Positions 1 through 7,211 of a stretch of 19,098 bases of DNA are shown here, piece after piece. The stretch is taken from assembly GCA_964572685.1 (NCBI GenBank), contig CAZNFJ010000036.1:1-19098 (forward strand), given 5' to 3'. The notes beneath the pieces were generated by a model, which did no database searches, was not told the origin of the DNA, and saw nothing but the letters and a program-made list of their open reading frames with translations. The translations under genes and the position numbers were made by a program. Positions within the stretch are counted from its first letter, which is position 1. Each line of letters begins with the position of its first letter. The DNA is from UBA2653 sp964572685 (GTDB lineage Bacteria > Pseudomonadota > Gammaproteobacteria > Legionellales > Legionellaceae).

Positions 1-2
1 TC

Positions 3-230
3 ACATTGGTTGCTTTTGCCATGCATCAGACCAAAGCATTGGTTAGTATGGAATTAGCTTCATGGTATGATAAACAAGGGGAGCTTACATTCTCAGATAT
101 CATGGCAATCGTTAGGCGTTCAATTTGGTCAAATATCTATTTTTCAAAGTCTGAAAATCAGCCTGATTTTGATAAATATAGCGAAGACACCATTGAGAGG
201 CTGATATACCAGCTATCTATAGCCGCTTAA
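3..230 (+). CDS. C-terminal fragment of an unidentified protein, possibly a transposase
   Basis: The reading frame is open to the left edge of the window, so only the last 76 residues are visible and the true start lies outside. The tail is rich in aromatic and charged residues, with a segment IWSNIYFSKS and an end reading LIYQLSIAA. This style of ending (basic helix, Trp/Tyr-rich stretch, short Leu/Ala helix) resembles the C-termini of some DDE transposases, but that is an impression and no catalytic residue is visible. The stop codon lies only 38 bases before the helicase start. If it is a transposase, the right end of an insertion sequence should lie between about 231 and 268. It could equally be an unrelated gene cotranscribed with the helicase. 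Confidence 0.45.
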   Translation, partial: TLVAFAMHQTKALVSMELASWYDKQGELTFSDIMAIVRRSIWSNIYFSKSENQPDFDKYSEDTIERLIYQLSIAA

Positions 231-268
231 AAGGCTAAAGTCGAGATTATCAAATCGGCGTTATTTGG

Positions 269-2329
269 ATGAATTTTGATCAAAATATCGAGCCTTCTAG
301 TATTGATAAAGCTTTTGAGGCATTTGAAAATGCCAAGGCCAGTTATGACGCATTTCGACATTTTTATTCTTTGACACGATTGGAACAGTTTATTAGAAAA
401 ACTTACGCCTTGCATCCACGATTTAGTGATTTTGATGAATATTCTCCTTTGGCGCGTTTAATTTCTATTCAATATAATTTACTCTGTTGCGCTCAAGAAT
501 TTAACGGCTCTGTTGATGATAAAACCATGCTGTTGGATTTGGAACAGTTGTTGGCTTTACAATGTGACCCCGAAAATTCTGCCTCTTATCATACTATTCA
601 AGAAGTTACGTATAAAATTCAACAATTTACAGCCCAATCCATAGAAAATTTAATACAGATTCAGGTTGCCGATACAAAAAACATGGATATGCCTAAAAAG
701 AAAAAAAAATCCAATCATTCATTTGAAAAGAAATGGGTAGAATCTATCTGGCAAGCCAAAGTTCATACCCTTGAACAAGTACAAACAAGCTTTGCAGAAG
801 GGCAAAGAATTCCTTCTTTTCTAAGACCACGGCAAATTCAAGATATGGAAGCGATTTATGAGGGTCTTCGAAACTATCATAAGCCTTTACTGGTAACCAA
901 ACCTACAGGAACAGGCAAAACTGCTGAGTTTGTTTCTTTAGCAAATCATGCTTTTAACGAAGGATTATTAACGATTATTGTAGTTCCAACGGTGACGCTT
1001 GCTACACAAACCAAACAAAAATTTTTAGAATATCAGCAAAAATGCGATTCTCTGACCTATGGTAGTGATGATATTGCTATTTTTTGCCCGACGATAGGTT
1101 CCTTACAAATAGGGCCTGTAACCATTGTTACTCAAGCATCTTATGTGGCTCAAAGTCGAAAAGCACTAGAACATTTTGAGAACAAAACTAATTTGTCTTT
1201 GTATTTAGAACAGGGCGGGACAATTTTTAAAAAGGAGGTTGTTTTCCATCCTGATTTTTATAGTTTATTAATTATTGATGAAGGGCACCATATTAAAGGT
1301 GAACGCTTGTATCAAATTGTTTCTCGTGAATATTGTCAGCGACCCAAAGTATTATTTTCAGCATCCACTTTGCCGGGTGAATATCCAATCATTGATGCAT
1401 TGTGTCAACCTGTGGTGATACAAACGATTCAGGAAGCTATCATTGCTGGTGAATTATCTCCTTTACAAATGATGAACTTAGATTTCTCCATGTTTCCTGA
1501 ATCAAAAAAATTAACCACCAGCATTCGACGTCGTCTGTCAAATTCGCAGGATGTCAATATTGAAGAGGAGATTGGGCATTTACTGCACTCTCAAATCGGC
1601 TTTAGTTACACGGCGATTGGTATTCTCAAACAAGTTTTTGAGCGAGTGCCAGGTCGGCGTAAAGTGATGATCTTTACGGATTCTATCGATCATGCTGATG
1701 TGTTGGCAACCATGATGACAGCATTTTTTCATCAGCCTATTCATTCATATCATTCTAAAACAAAGAATAGAAATGAAGTGATTCAATATTTCAAGACCAC
1801 AGATCGTTCGATGATTGTGGCTGTCGGGGCACTGGATGAAGGATTTGACGATCCGGATGTGAATTTGATTTTAGATTTTAGTTGTTATCTAAATAGAATT
1901 AGACGGATGATGCAAAGAATTGGCCGTGCTGAAAGAATGCGTGAGGATGGCTCAAGTGCCATCATTATTAATGTAAAAATTCTTTCTGATGATTTACAAT
2001 TGATGCCACGAGATATCATTATGCCTGGGAATAGTCACGGATATTTAGGCTTAAGCCCAGATCAGGTTTTGCAACCCCATATGGTTGATTTAAGTTTACC
2101 ATCAGACATTCATATTTCTCATATTTTTCAGGGGGAAACAAAGATATTAGATGTTTGCGCGCAACCCGCAAAACTAGTGTTTCCAATAGATGCTACAGCC
2201 GTTGATATTGGTGAACCGCCTGTTATTACATCTTTGTCTGAGCAATCCTTGTTTCAAGCATCAGCCCATGTAGCTGAGCCCTTTGATGATCTTGCCTTCG
2301 ATATGTTATTTTCAATCTTTGGGTCTTAG
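269..2329 (+). CDS. DEAD/DEAH-box superfamily 2 helicase (RadD/ResIII-like class)
   Basis: A 686-aa ATP-dependent nucleic acid helicase or translocase. Motifs seen: an RPRQ entry motif near 186, Walker A PTGTGKT at 212-218, Walker B DEGHH at 337-341 (a DEAH variant), motif III SAS at 364-366, a GFDD motif V near 528, and the arginine-finger motif QRIGRAER at 549-556. The two RecA lobes therefore span roughly 185-370 and 425-575. The order resembles RadD and the helicase part of type III restriction enzymes. An N-terminal region of about 180 residues matches nothing I recognise and ends in a lysine run at 143-147. About 115 C-terminal residues are also unassigned. No nuclease or methylase motif is visible and no methylase gene is adjacent. 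The ATG at 269 has no clear Shine-Dalgarno sequence, but it is the first usable start after the in-frame stop at 236-238. Substrate and role are unknown. Confidence 0.85.
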   Translation: MNFDQNIEPSSIDKAFEAFENAKASYDAFRHFYSLTRLEQFIRKTYALHPRFSDFDEYSPLARLISIQYNLLCCAQEFNGSVDDKTMLLDLEQLLALQCDPENSASYHTIQEVTYKIQQFTAQSIENLIQIQVADTKNMDMPKKKKKSNHSFEKKWVESIWQAKVHTLEQVQTSFAEGQRIPSFLRPRQIQDMEAIYEGLRNYHKPLLVTKPTGTGKTAEFVSLANHAFNEGLLTIIVVPTVTLATQTKQKFLEYQQKCDSLTYGSDDIAIFCPTIGSLQIGPVTIVTQASYVAQSRKALEHFENKTNLSLYLEQGGTIFKKEVVFHPDFYSLLIIDEGHHIKGERLYQIVSREYCQRPKVLFSASTLPGEYPIIDALCQPVVIQTIQEAIIAGELSPLQMMNLDFSMFPESKKLTTSIRRRLSNSQDVNIEEEIGHLLHSQIGFSYTAIGILKQVFERVPGRRKVMIFTDSIDHADVLATMMTAFFHQPIHSYHSKTKNRNEVIQYFKTTDRSMIVAVGALDEGFDDPDVNLILDFSCYLNRIRRMMQRIGRAERMREDGSSAIIINVKILSDDLQLMPRDIIMPGNSHGYLGLSPDQVLQPHMVDLSLPSDIHISHIFQGETKILDVCAQPAKLVFPIDATAVDIGEPPVITSLSEQSLFQASAHVAEPFDDLAFDMLFSIFGS

Positions 2330-2331
2330 AA

Positions 2332-2360
2332 AAATTTTGCATTCATGTAAAATTTCTTTT
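2332..2360 (+). terminator. Possible terminator after the helicase gene
   Basis: A nine-pair stem joins 2332-2340 to 2347-2355. It contains seven A-T pairs, one G-T and one C-G pair, closes a six-base loop, and is followed by C and four T. It begins three bases after the helicase stop codon, in the right place for a terminator. The stem is almost entirely A/T, so it may be weak. Confidence 0.4.
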
Positions 2361-2405
2361 AATTAAGAACGTGCTTGATGGTGTTGGTATCTCAAATGGA
2401 TCTTG

Positions 2406-2436
2406 ATAAAAAGCAGGTCTTAGTTTTCATCCTGCT
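2406..2436 (-). terminator. Intrinsic terminator at the end of obg
   Basis: Read on the minus strand, AGCAGG (2436-2431) pairs with CCTGCT (2417-2412) across a 13-base loop, followed by a run of five T. The upstream arm lies inside the last codons of obg and the stop codon is in the loop, so the terminator is partly coding. It would end the rplU-rpmA-obg transcript. Confidence 0.6.
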
Positions 2437-3445
2437 CTTTATCTTTATCGAGATACTTCCAGAGGGCTTGAATAAGTTCTTTGGTTCCTTCACCAGATAT
2501 TGCTGAAATACAAAAATAGGGTTCTTTCCAATCCAATTTCTTCAGAATGTGTTGAATCATTTCTTCGGCTTCTTCAGGTAAAAGAGCGTCAATTTTATTA
2601 AAGACTAGCCATCTTGGTTTATCTAGTAACTCGGTATCGTATTTTTCTAATTCTTTTAGAATCATTTCAATATCAATCACCGGGTCGTGTCCATCGATCG
2701 GCGCGATATCAACGATGTGTAGTAAAACACCTGTGCGTGATAAATGTTTCAAAAATCGCAAACCTAAGCCAGCGCCTTCAGAAGCACCTTCAATAAGTCC
2801 TGGAATGTCAGCAATGACAAAGCTTTGATAACGAGCCACTTGGACTACACCCAAATTGGGATGCAAGGTAGTAAATGGGTAGTCGGCTACTTTGGGTCTC
2901 GCATCGGAAACTGAACGTATAAACGTGGATTTCCCAGCATTGGGCAAACCTAGCAGTCCAACATCAGCTAAAACACGAAGTTCAAGCCTCAGATCCCGTC
3001 TTTCACCTTCACTTCCGGGAGATGTTTGCCGTGGTGCGCGATTAACACTACTTTTATAACGTGCATTGCCTAAACCATGAAATCCACCTTTAGCGACCAA
3101 CAATTCTTGACCGGGGGTATTTAAATCACCTAGACGCTCATGTGTTTCAGCATCATAGACGATTGTTCCTATTGGAACTTGAATACGTAAGTCATCGCCA
3201 CCCTTACCAGTACAATTAGAACCTTGACCGGATTGTCCGTTGGGTGCTTTGTAATAACGTTGATAGCGAAAATCAATTAAGGTATTGAGATCAGGGTCGG
3301 CTACCAAATAGATTTGACCACCATCACCACCATCACCACCATCAGGACCACCGCGCGGTACAAACTTTTCCCGACGAAAACTTAGGCAGCCTGAACCACC
3401 ATTACCTGCTTCGACTGTTATACGTGCTTCATCAATGAATTTCAT
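2420..3445 (-). CDS. obgE: GTPase Obg/CgtA, ribosome assembly factor
   Basis: Essential GTPase that acts in late 50S subunit assembly and couples ribosome maturation to the stringent response; cytoplasmic and ribosome-associated. At 341 aa it is shorter than some homologues because the acidic C-terminal tail is short (ends KDKEQDEN). The N-terminal Obg fold (about 1-158) is glycine-rich, with a GGPDGGDGGDGG run. The G domain follows: G1 GLPNAGKST at 166-174, a conserved YPFTT switch I, G3 DIPGL near 213 and G4 NKID near 282. It is the last gene of the rplU-rpmA-obg cluster, the usual bacterial arrangement. A hairpin with a T-rich tail lies between rpmA and obg, so obg expression may depend on read-through. 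The ATG at 3445 has only a weak AAGAAA-type ribosome site. Confidence 0.97.
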   Translation of the reverse strand: MKFIDEARITVEAGNGGSGCLSFRREKFVPRGGPDGGDGGDGGQIYLVADPDLNTLIDFRYQRYYKAPNGQSGQGSNCTGKGGDDLRIQVPIGTIVYDAETHERLGDLNTPGQELLVAKGGFHGLGNARYKSSVNRAPRQTSPGSEGERRDLRLELRVLADVGLLGLPNAGKSTFIRSVSDARPKVADYPFTTLHPNLGVVQVARYQSFVIADIPGLIEGASEGAGLGLRFLKHLSRTGVLLHIVDIAPIDGHDPVIDIEMILKELEKYDTELLDKPRWLVFNKIDALLPEEAEEMIQHILKKLDWKEPYFCISAISGEGTKELIQALWKYLDKDKEQDEN

Positions 3446-3450
3446 AATTT

Positions 3451-3483
3451 CTTAAAAATAGAGAAGCCCCAACAAGTGGGGCT
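3451..3483 (-). terminator. Hairpin terminator or attenuator between rpmA and obg
   Basis: On the minus strand AGCCCCA (3483-3477) pairs perfectly with TGGGGCT (3471-3465) around a five-base loop. TCTCTATTTTT follows, running into the obg ribosome site. The GC-rich seven-pair stem and T-rich tail fit an intrinsic terminator. Because obg follows within 6 bases of the tail, it probably lowers rather than abolishes transcription into obg, keeping the two ribosomal proteins in excess. Confidence 0.65.
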
Positions 3484-3503
3484 AAATCAATCAGACAACA
3501 ATA

Positions 3504-3773
3504 TTAATTTGCTGCTTCAATTGCTTCGATGGTGATGTAGTGACGGTTTTTTAAACCTTTACGAACAAATTTAACATGTCCTGGCACCAATGCAAACAAA
3601 GTATGATCTCGGCCAACACCAACACCTGGACCTGCATGAAAACGTGTTCCACGTTGACGCACTAAAATTTCACCAGCTAATACGTTTTGACCACCATATC
3701 GCTTCACCCCAAGATACTTAGGATTCGAGTCGCGGCCGTTACGGGTACTACCACCTGCTTTCTTCTGAGCCAT
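3504..3773 (-). CDS. rpmA: 50S ribosomal protein L27 (bL27)
   Basis: An 89-aa protein of the large ribosomal subunit. Its N-terminus reaches towards the peptidyl transferase centre and helps place tRNA. The start MAQKKAGGSTRNGRDS is the diagnostic L27 N-terminus, followed by LGVKRYGGQ and the conserved RQRGTRFHAGPGVGVGRDHT segment. Length is normal. It follows rplU by 29 bases and is the middle gene of the rplU-rpmA-obg cluster. No N-terminal extension of the Firmicutes type is present, so no prior cleavage is expected. Confidence 0.98.
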   Translation of the reverse strand: MAQKKAGGSTRNGRDSNPKYLGVKRYGGQNVLAGEILVRQRGTRFHAGPGVGVGRDHTLFALVPGHVKFVRKGLKNRHYITIEAIEAAN

Positions 3774-3802
3774 TTCTATTACTACCTATTAAAAATTATC
3801 GA

Positions 3803-4114
3803 TTAAGAATGAATCGCTTTAATTTGAACTGCTGTAAAGTTTTGTCTGTGACCCATTTGTTTCATATGGTGCTTACGACGACGAAACTTAATAATTTTAA
3901 CTTTTTTATGTCGACCTTGTTCTAAAACTTCTGCTTCAACATGAGCCTTTGTTAATTGATTAGGTTCAATCAGAAAAGAACCATCTTTGGCAACCATGAG
4001 AACTTGATCAAATTGAATGGTTGAACCCACTTCAACAGAAAGTTGTTCGATTTTTAAAACATCACCGGCTTGAACACGATATTGTTTTCCGCCTGTTTGA
4101 ATCACTGCATACAT
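3803..4114 (-). CDS. rplU: 50S ribosomal protein L21 (bL21)
   Basis: A 103-aa large-subunit protein that binds 23S rRNA. The N-terminus MYAVIQTGGKQYRVQAGDVL and the basic segment KVKIIKFRRRKHHMKQMGHRQ are the L21 signature. Length is typical. The ATG at 4114 is preceded by GGAG seven bases upstream. It is the first gene of the minus-strand rplU-rpmA-obg cluster and has a clear promoter 47 bases or more upstream. In many gammaproteobacteria ispB is divergent from rplU; here rplY takes that place and ispB lies about 5 kb away. Confidence 0.98.
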   Translation of the reverse strand: MYAVIQTGGKQYRVQAGDVLKIEQLSVEVGSTIQFDQVLMVAKDGSFLIEPNQLTKAHVEAEVLEQGRHKKVKIIKFRRRKHHMKQMGHRQNFTAVQIKAIHS

Positions 4115-4160
4115 ATTATTACTCCAGCGTATTTTCGCTTAGATAGATACAAAGCACTCT

Positions 4161-4189
4161 ATTTTAGACAAAAAATTGAAGCGCTTCAA
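4161..4189 (-). promoter_or_regulatory. Promoter of rplU-rpmA-obg
   Basis: On the minus strand TTGAAG (4189-4184) and TAAAAT (4166-4161) are separated by exactly 17 bases, close to the sigma70 consensus. Transcription should start near 4154, giving a leader of about 40 bases to the rplU ATG. The -35 box is half of a perfect 14-base palindrome at 4176-4189, which could be an operator. Confidence 0.6.
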
Positions 4190-4244
4190 GTTTTCTTTTC
4201 ATTTTTGTACCAGAAACTGACCAAATTGGGAAAGTTGACGGTTA

Positions 4245-4273
4245 TTGTACAATATCCATTCTTAGATTATAAT
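4245..4273 (+). promoter_or_regulatory. Promoter of rplY
   Basis: A perfect TATAAT at 4268-4273 lies 17 bases after TTGTAC (4245-4250), which matches the -35 consensus only in TTG. A better -35 hexamer, TTGACG at 4235, is too far away (27 bases). Predicted start is near 4280, giving a leader of about 73 bases before the rplY ATG. Confidence 0.55.
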
Positions 4274-4279
4274 ACGCAC

Positions 4280-4333
4280 GTGCTAAAAAAACGCACTTTT
4301 TTTTGATATCTTTGTTTGGTCGCAAAACAAAGA
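4280..4333 (+). promoter_or_regulatory. Structured leader of rplY
   Basis: Two hairpins lie in the predicted 5' leader. The first is short (GTGC 4280-4283 with GCAC 4293-4296) and is followed by eight T (4297-4304), like a weak terminator. The second is a perfect nine-pair stem, TCTTTGTTT (4309-4317) with AAACAAAGA (4325-4333), seven-base loop, ending ten bases before the GGAG ribosome site at 4343-4346. Autogenous control of rplY by L25 has been described in enterobacteria; that this leader acts the same way is inference. Confidence 0.35.
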
Positions 4334-4352
4334 CCTATATTTGGAGTCATCT

Positions 4353-5000
4353 ATGTCAAGCATTAAATTATCTGCTGAGCTCAGACAAGATTGTGGTAAA
4401 GGTGCGAGCCGCCGCCTCCGTCGTCTGAATAACCTTGTTCCGGCTGTTGTTTACGGCGGAGAAAAAGAAGCTATATCATTACAGTTACTTCATAATAAAG
4501 TGATCAAAGCTTTAGAAGATGAACATATTTATTCAAGTGTTTTAACTCTAGAAGTTGAAGGCGCAAAAAAAGAACATGTGATTTTAAAGGCATTACAAAG
4601 ACATCCTTTTAAACCAGTCATTATGCACATGGATTTTCAACGCGTATCACCCAATGATGAAATCACCAAAATGGTACCTTTACATTTTCTTCATGAAGAA
4701 AAAGCTCCTGGCATCATCGAAGGTGGCATGGTTAATCATCACATGAATCAGATAGAAATTCGTTGTAAAGCGAAAAACCTACCCGATCATATCGATGTGG
4801 ATATTGCACATTTAGTTAATAATCAAATTTTACATCTTTCTGATATTAAATTGCCAAAGGGTGTTGAATTATCCGTTGATTGTAAAGATGAAGTTCATAA
4901 TTTGCCTGTTGTCAGTATTCATAAATCTCGAATCGCTGAAGTTGAGGCGACTGAAGAAGTTGCATCAGAAAACGCAAGCAAAGAATCTGCTGCAGAATAA
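4353..5000 (+). CDS. rplY: 50S ribosomal protein L25/CTC (bL25), two-domain form
   Basis: A 215-aa 5S rRNA-binding protein of the large subunit. The N-terminal L25 domain (about 1-92) contains the RRLRR and VPAVVYGG segments typical of the family. A second beta-rich TL5/CTC domain (about 95-185) follows, and a short acidic, Ala-rich tail ends the protein. This long form differs from the ~94-aa L25 of E. coli and is common in other gammaproteobacteria. A TTG at 4341 is in frame, but the ATG at 4353 is preferred: GGAG at 4343-4346 lies six bases before it and the family begins at this methionine. It has its own promoter and a strong terminator, so it is probably transcribed mainly alone, although pth and ychF follow on the same strand. 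Confidence 0.95.
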   Translation: MSSIKLSAELRQDCGKGASRRLRRLNNLVPAVVYGGEKEAISLQLLHNKVIKALEDEHIYSSVLTLEVEGAKKEHVILKALQRHPFKPVIMHMDFQRVSPNDEITKMVPLHFLHEEKAPGIIEGGMVNHHMNQIEIRCKAKNLPDHIDVDIAHLVNNQILHLSDIKLPKGVELSVDCKDEVHNLPVVSIHKSRIAEVEATEEVASENASKESAAE

Positions 5001-5009
5001 TGTTAAAAT
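5001..5009 (+). promoter_or_regulatory. Possible extended -10 promoter for pth-ychF
   Basis: TGTTAAAAT immediately after the rplY stop matches the extended -10 pattern TGnTAnnnT. No good -35 hexamer is present 17 bases upstream. Transcription from here would begin near 5016, within the rplY terminator hairpin. It is the best candidate seen for a separate pth promoter but is weak evidence. Confidence 0.25.
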
Positions 5010-5011
5010 AC

Positions 5012-5052
5012 AAACGGTGTTGGTGTTTTTAAACGTCAACACCGTTTTTTTT
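5012..5052 (+). terminator. Intrinsic terminator after rplY
   Basis: A perfect 11-pair stem joins 5012-5022 (AAACGGTGTTG) to 5037-5047 (CAACACCGTTT), with a 14-base loop and eight T at 5045-5052. This is a strong, textbook rho-independent terminator. It ends only 13 bases before the pth ATG, so pth needs read-through or a promoter in or near the hairpin. Confidence 0.85.
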
Positions 5053-5065
5053 ATTGAAGAATTCC

Positions 5066-5626
5066 ATGACCATTAAACTCATTGTCGGCTTAAAAAATCC
5101 TGGCGATAAATACGTTAAAACACGTCATAATACAGGCGCTTGGGTATTGGAGGCGATGAACCTCCATTGGCAATTGAAAAAAGATTTTTTAGGTGAAGTA
5201 GCCGAATGTTCATTGGCAGGAATTAAAGTATTGTGTTTATTACCATCAACCTATATGAACCTTAGTGGCCAATCCGTTGGTGCTGTGGCTCGATTTTTTC
5301 GTTATCAGCCAGATGAGATTTTGGTGATTCATGATGATCTTGATTTGTCGCCAGGCACTATACGTCTAAAAAAAGGTGGTGGGCACGGTGGGCACAACGG
5401 TCTACAGGATATTATACGACATTTAGGAAGTCCTGATTTTTATCGGTTAAGAATAGGCATCGGTCATCCAGGCGATAAAAATCAAGTGTCTAATTATGTG
5501 TTGCATACACCCGCAAGTGCAGAAAAAAAATTAATAGAAGAAGCCATCAGCAAAGTACTGATATATATTCCTGAAATTGTTCAGGGAAATTTGGCTTTTG
5601 TGATGAATGAATTACACCGTCGTTAG
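5066..5626 (+). CDS. pth: Peptidyl-tRNA hydrolase
   Basis: A 186-aa cytoplasmic enzyme that cleaves the ester bond of peptidyl-tRNA released from stalled ribosomes, recycling tRNA. Family features are in order: IVGLKNPGDKY with the conserved Asn at 11, catalytic His21 in RHNTG, PSTYMNLSG, the HDDLD segment near 93-97, and KGGGHGGHNGL with the tRNA-binding Asn. Length is normal (E. coli 194). A TTG at 5054 is in frame, but the ATG at 5066 matches the family N-terminus. The ribosome site is poor (GAAGA about five bases upstream). The stop codon overlaps the Shine-Dalgarno sequence of ychF, so the two genes are a unit; rplY-pth-ychF is a common gammaproteobacterial order. Confidence 0.97.
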   Translation: MTIKLIVGLKNPGDKYVKTRHNTGAWVLEAMNLHWQLKKDFLGEVAECSLAGIKVLCLLPSTYMNLSGQSVGAVARFFRYQPDEILVIHDDLDLSPGTIRLKKGGGHGGHNGLQDIIRHLGSPDFYRLRIGIGHPGDKNQVSNYVLHTPASAEKKLIEEAISKVLIYIPEIVQGNLAFVMNELHRR

Positions 5627-5635
5627 GAGCAAATC

Positions 5636-6721
5636 ATGGGATTTAAATGCGGTATTGTCGGCTTACCCAATGTTGGAAAATCAACACTTTTTAATGCATT
5701 AACCAAGGCAGAAGTCCCTGCATCCAATTACCCCTTTTGTACCATTGAGCCACATACGGGTATGGTACAGGTGCCCGATTTAAGGCTTGATGAATTGGCA
5801 AAAATTGTTAAACCTCAACAGGTTCTGCCTACGCTCATGCAATTTGTCGATATTGCAGGTCTTGTCGAGGGCGCATCTAAGGGGGAGGGCTTAGGGAATC
5901 AATTTTTAGCCAATATTCGTGAAACCGATGCGATTGCTCATGTGGTACGTTGTTTTGCTGATGATGATGTTATTCATGTGTCAGGATCTGTAAAGCCCAT
6001 TCGCGATGTTGAAGTGATTAATATGGAGTTGGCTTTAGCAGATTTGGCAACAGTTGAAAAAGCGATGCAAAAAAATCAGAAATTACTCAAATCTGGTCAA
6101 AAAGAAGCGATTAAAGAACAAGACGTTTTAGAGAGAGCTTTTCAATGTTTAGATGCCGGTCAATCTTGTAGAGCAATAGACTGGACAGATGCGCAACGAG
6201 AAATTTTACAACGTTTAAATTTATTAACTATTAAACCTTTGATGTATGTCGCAAATGTTAATGAAGAAGGTGAGAACCCTTGGCTTGCAGATTTGAAACA
6301 ATTAGCGGAAAAAGAAAGTGCGCCGGTTGTTGAGATATGCGCTGCCCTTGAGATGGAATTGATTTCATTATCAGAAGGTGATCGCCAGGAATTTTTATCT
6401 TTATCCAATTGGACTGAGCCAGGTCTTCATCGTTTGATTCGAGCAGGTCATGATCTTTTGGGTTTGCAAACCTATTTTACAGCTGGTGTCAAAGAAGTAC
6501 GTGCATGGACGGTACCAGTGGGGGCAACTGCTCCAGAGGCCGCAGGCGTGATTCATACCGATTTTCAAAAAGGATTCATTCGTGCTGAAGTCATTGCCTA
6601 TGATGATTTTATTCGTTTAGGTGGCGAGCAGGCTTGCAAGGAAGCTGGAAAAATGCGTCTTGAAGGCAAAGAATACATCGTTAAAGATGGTGATATCATG
6701 CACTTTCGTTTCAATGTTTAG
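5636..6721 (+). CDS. ychF: Redox-sensitive ribosome-binding ATPase YchF/OLA1
   Basis: A 361-aa Obg-family P-loop protein (E. coli 363 aa) that prefers ATP to GTP, binds ribosomes and is linked to translation and oxidative stress. Seen: G1 GLPNVGKST near 8-16, switch region YPFCTIEP, G3 DIAGLVEGASKGEGLGNQFL, and NVNE in place of the G4 NKxD, the change that explains ATP preference. A coiled-coil helical insert lies near 130-190. The C-terminal TGS domain (about 278-361) includes YFTAGVKEVRAW and HTDFQKGFIRAE. AGGAG at 5625-5629 lies six bases before the ATG and overlaps the pth stop. Its stop codon overlaps that of the convergent gene at 6718 by four bases. Confidence 0.97.
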   Translation: MGFKCGIVGLPNVGKSTLFNALTKAEVPASNYPFCTIEPHTGMVQVPDLRLDELAKIVKPQQVLPTLMQFVDIAGLVEGASKGEGLGNQFLANIRETDAIAHVVRCFADDDVIHVSGSVKPIRDVEVINMELALADLATVEKAMQKNQKLLKSGQKEAIKEQDVLERAFQCLDAGQSCRAIDWTDAQREILQRLNLLTIKPLMYVANVNEEGENPWLADLKQLAEKESAPVVEICAALEMELISLSEGDRQEFLSLSNWTEPGLHRLIRAGHDLLGLQTYFTAGVKEVRAWTVPVGATAPEAAGVIHTDFQKGFIRAEVIAYDDFIRLGGEQACKEAGKMRLEGKEYIVKDGDIMHFRFNV

Positions 6722-7140
6722 ATATTCATATTGCTTTGCATATGCTCAAGTCTCGGTTCCATCAACGCCGTCAAATAGGTGTTGATGATCGAGGTTTTGA
6801 AAAAATCTCTAAATTCAGGCAATTTTTTCAATTCATCTAAATCTTCTTGCTTACATAAAGGCGCATTTTTTTCAAGACTCTCTTGGACTCGTACATAACA
6901 AGGATTTGGAAAAAAGTGCATATGATTTTGAGCGTTAATATTTTCTCTAAGTTTTTCTTTAAATCTTGAAATGATTAAGTTATCTAATTTTAAATAATCT
7001 TGAATAAAAGTAGATTGGTGAATTACAACGTATATCATTTTCTGTGCTATATCTTCAATGATTTTAAGTTTGTAACTTTCATCAAATTCTTGTGGATTCT
7101 CGAAAATATCACATAAATATTCATCATTTTTATTGTTCAT
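6718..7140 (-). CDS. Unrecognised small protein, about 140 aa
   Basis: I do not recognise this protein. From the ATG at 7140 it is 140 aa, mostly helical, rich in Glu, Asp, Lys and Asn, with no signal peptide or membrane segment. It has two cysteines (CDIF near the start and PLCKQ near the middle) and a third in PNPCYVRV. A TTG at 7161 would add seven residues; neither start has a clear ribosome site. The DNA is more AT-rich than the flanking core genes, and the gene ends overlapping ychF by four bases. A possible 53-aa ORF lies just upstream on the same strand. Whether it is expressed is uncertain, but the length and lack of an overlapping gene on the other strand argue that it is real. It could be an accessory or secreted protein; nothing in the sequence decides this. 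Confidence 0.6.
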   Translation of the reverse strand: MNNKNDEYLCDIFENPQEFDESYKLKIIEDIAQKMIYVVIHQSTFIQDYLKLDNLIISRFKEKLRENINAQNHMHFFPNPCYVRVQESLEKNAPLCKQEDLDELKKLPEFRDFFKTSIINTYLTALMEPRLEHMQSNMNI

Positions 7141-7211
7141 TCTAGTATATTTAATTTTCAAATATAGGACGATTAGGCAACTTTGAAGATTTTGATTGCT
7201 TTTTAAAAAAA

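Noticed and set aside
273..286. 14-base palindrome ATTTTGATCAAAAT at the start of the helicase gene
   Set aside because: It is within codons 2-6 of the gene in AT-rich DNA, with no matching copy seen near the possible insertion-sequence end; chance is likely.
3320..3360. Tandem CACCATCAC-like repeat
   Set aside because: It encodes the normal glycine/aspartate-rich run of the Obg N-terminal domain and is explained by protein conservation.
4070..4306. Plus-strand 78-codon frame in the rplU-rplY spacer
   Set aside because: It overlaps the rplU start and both divergent promoters, lacks a ribosome site and has no family-like sequence.
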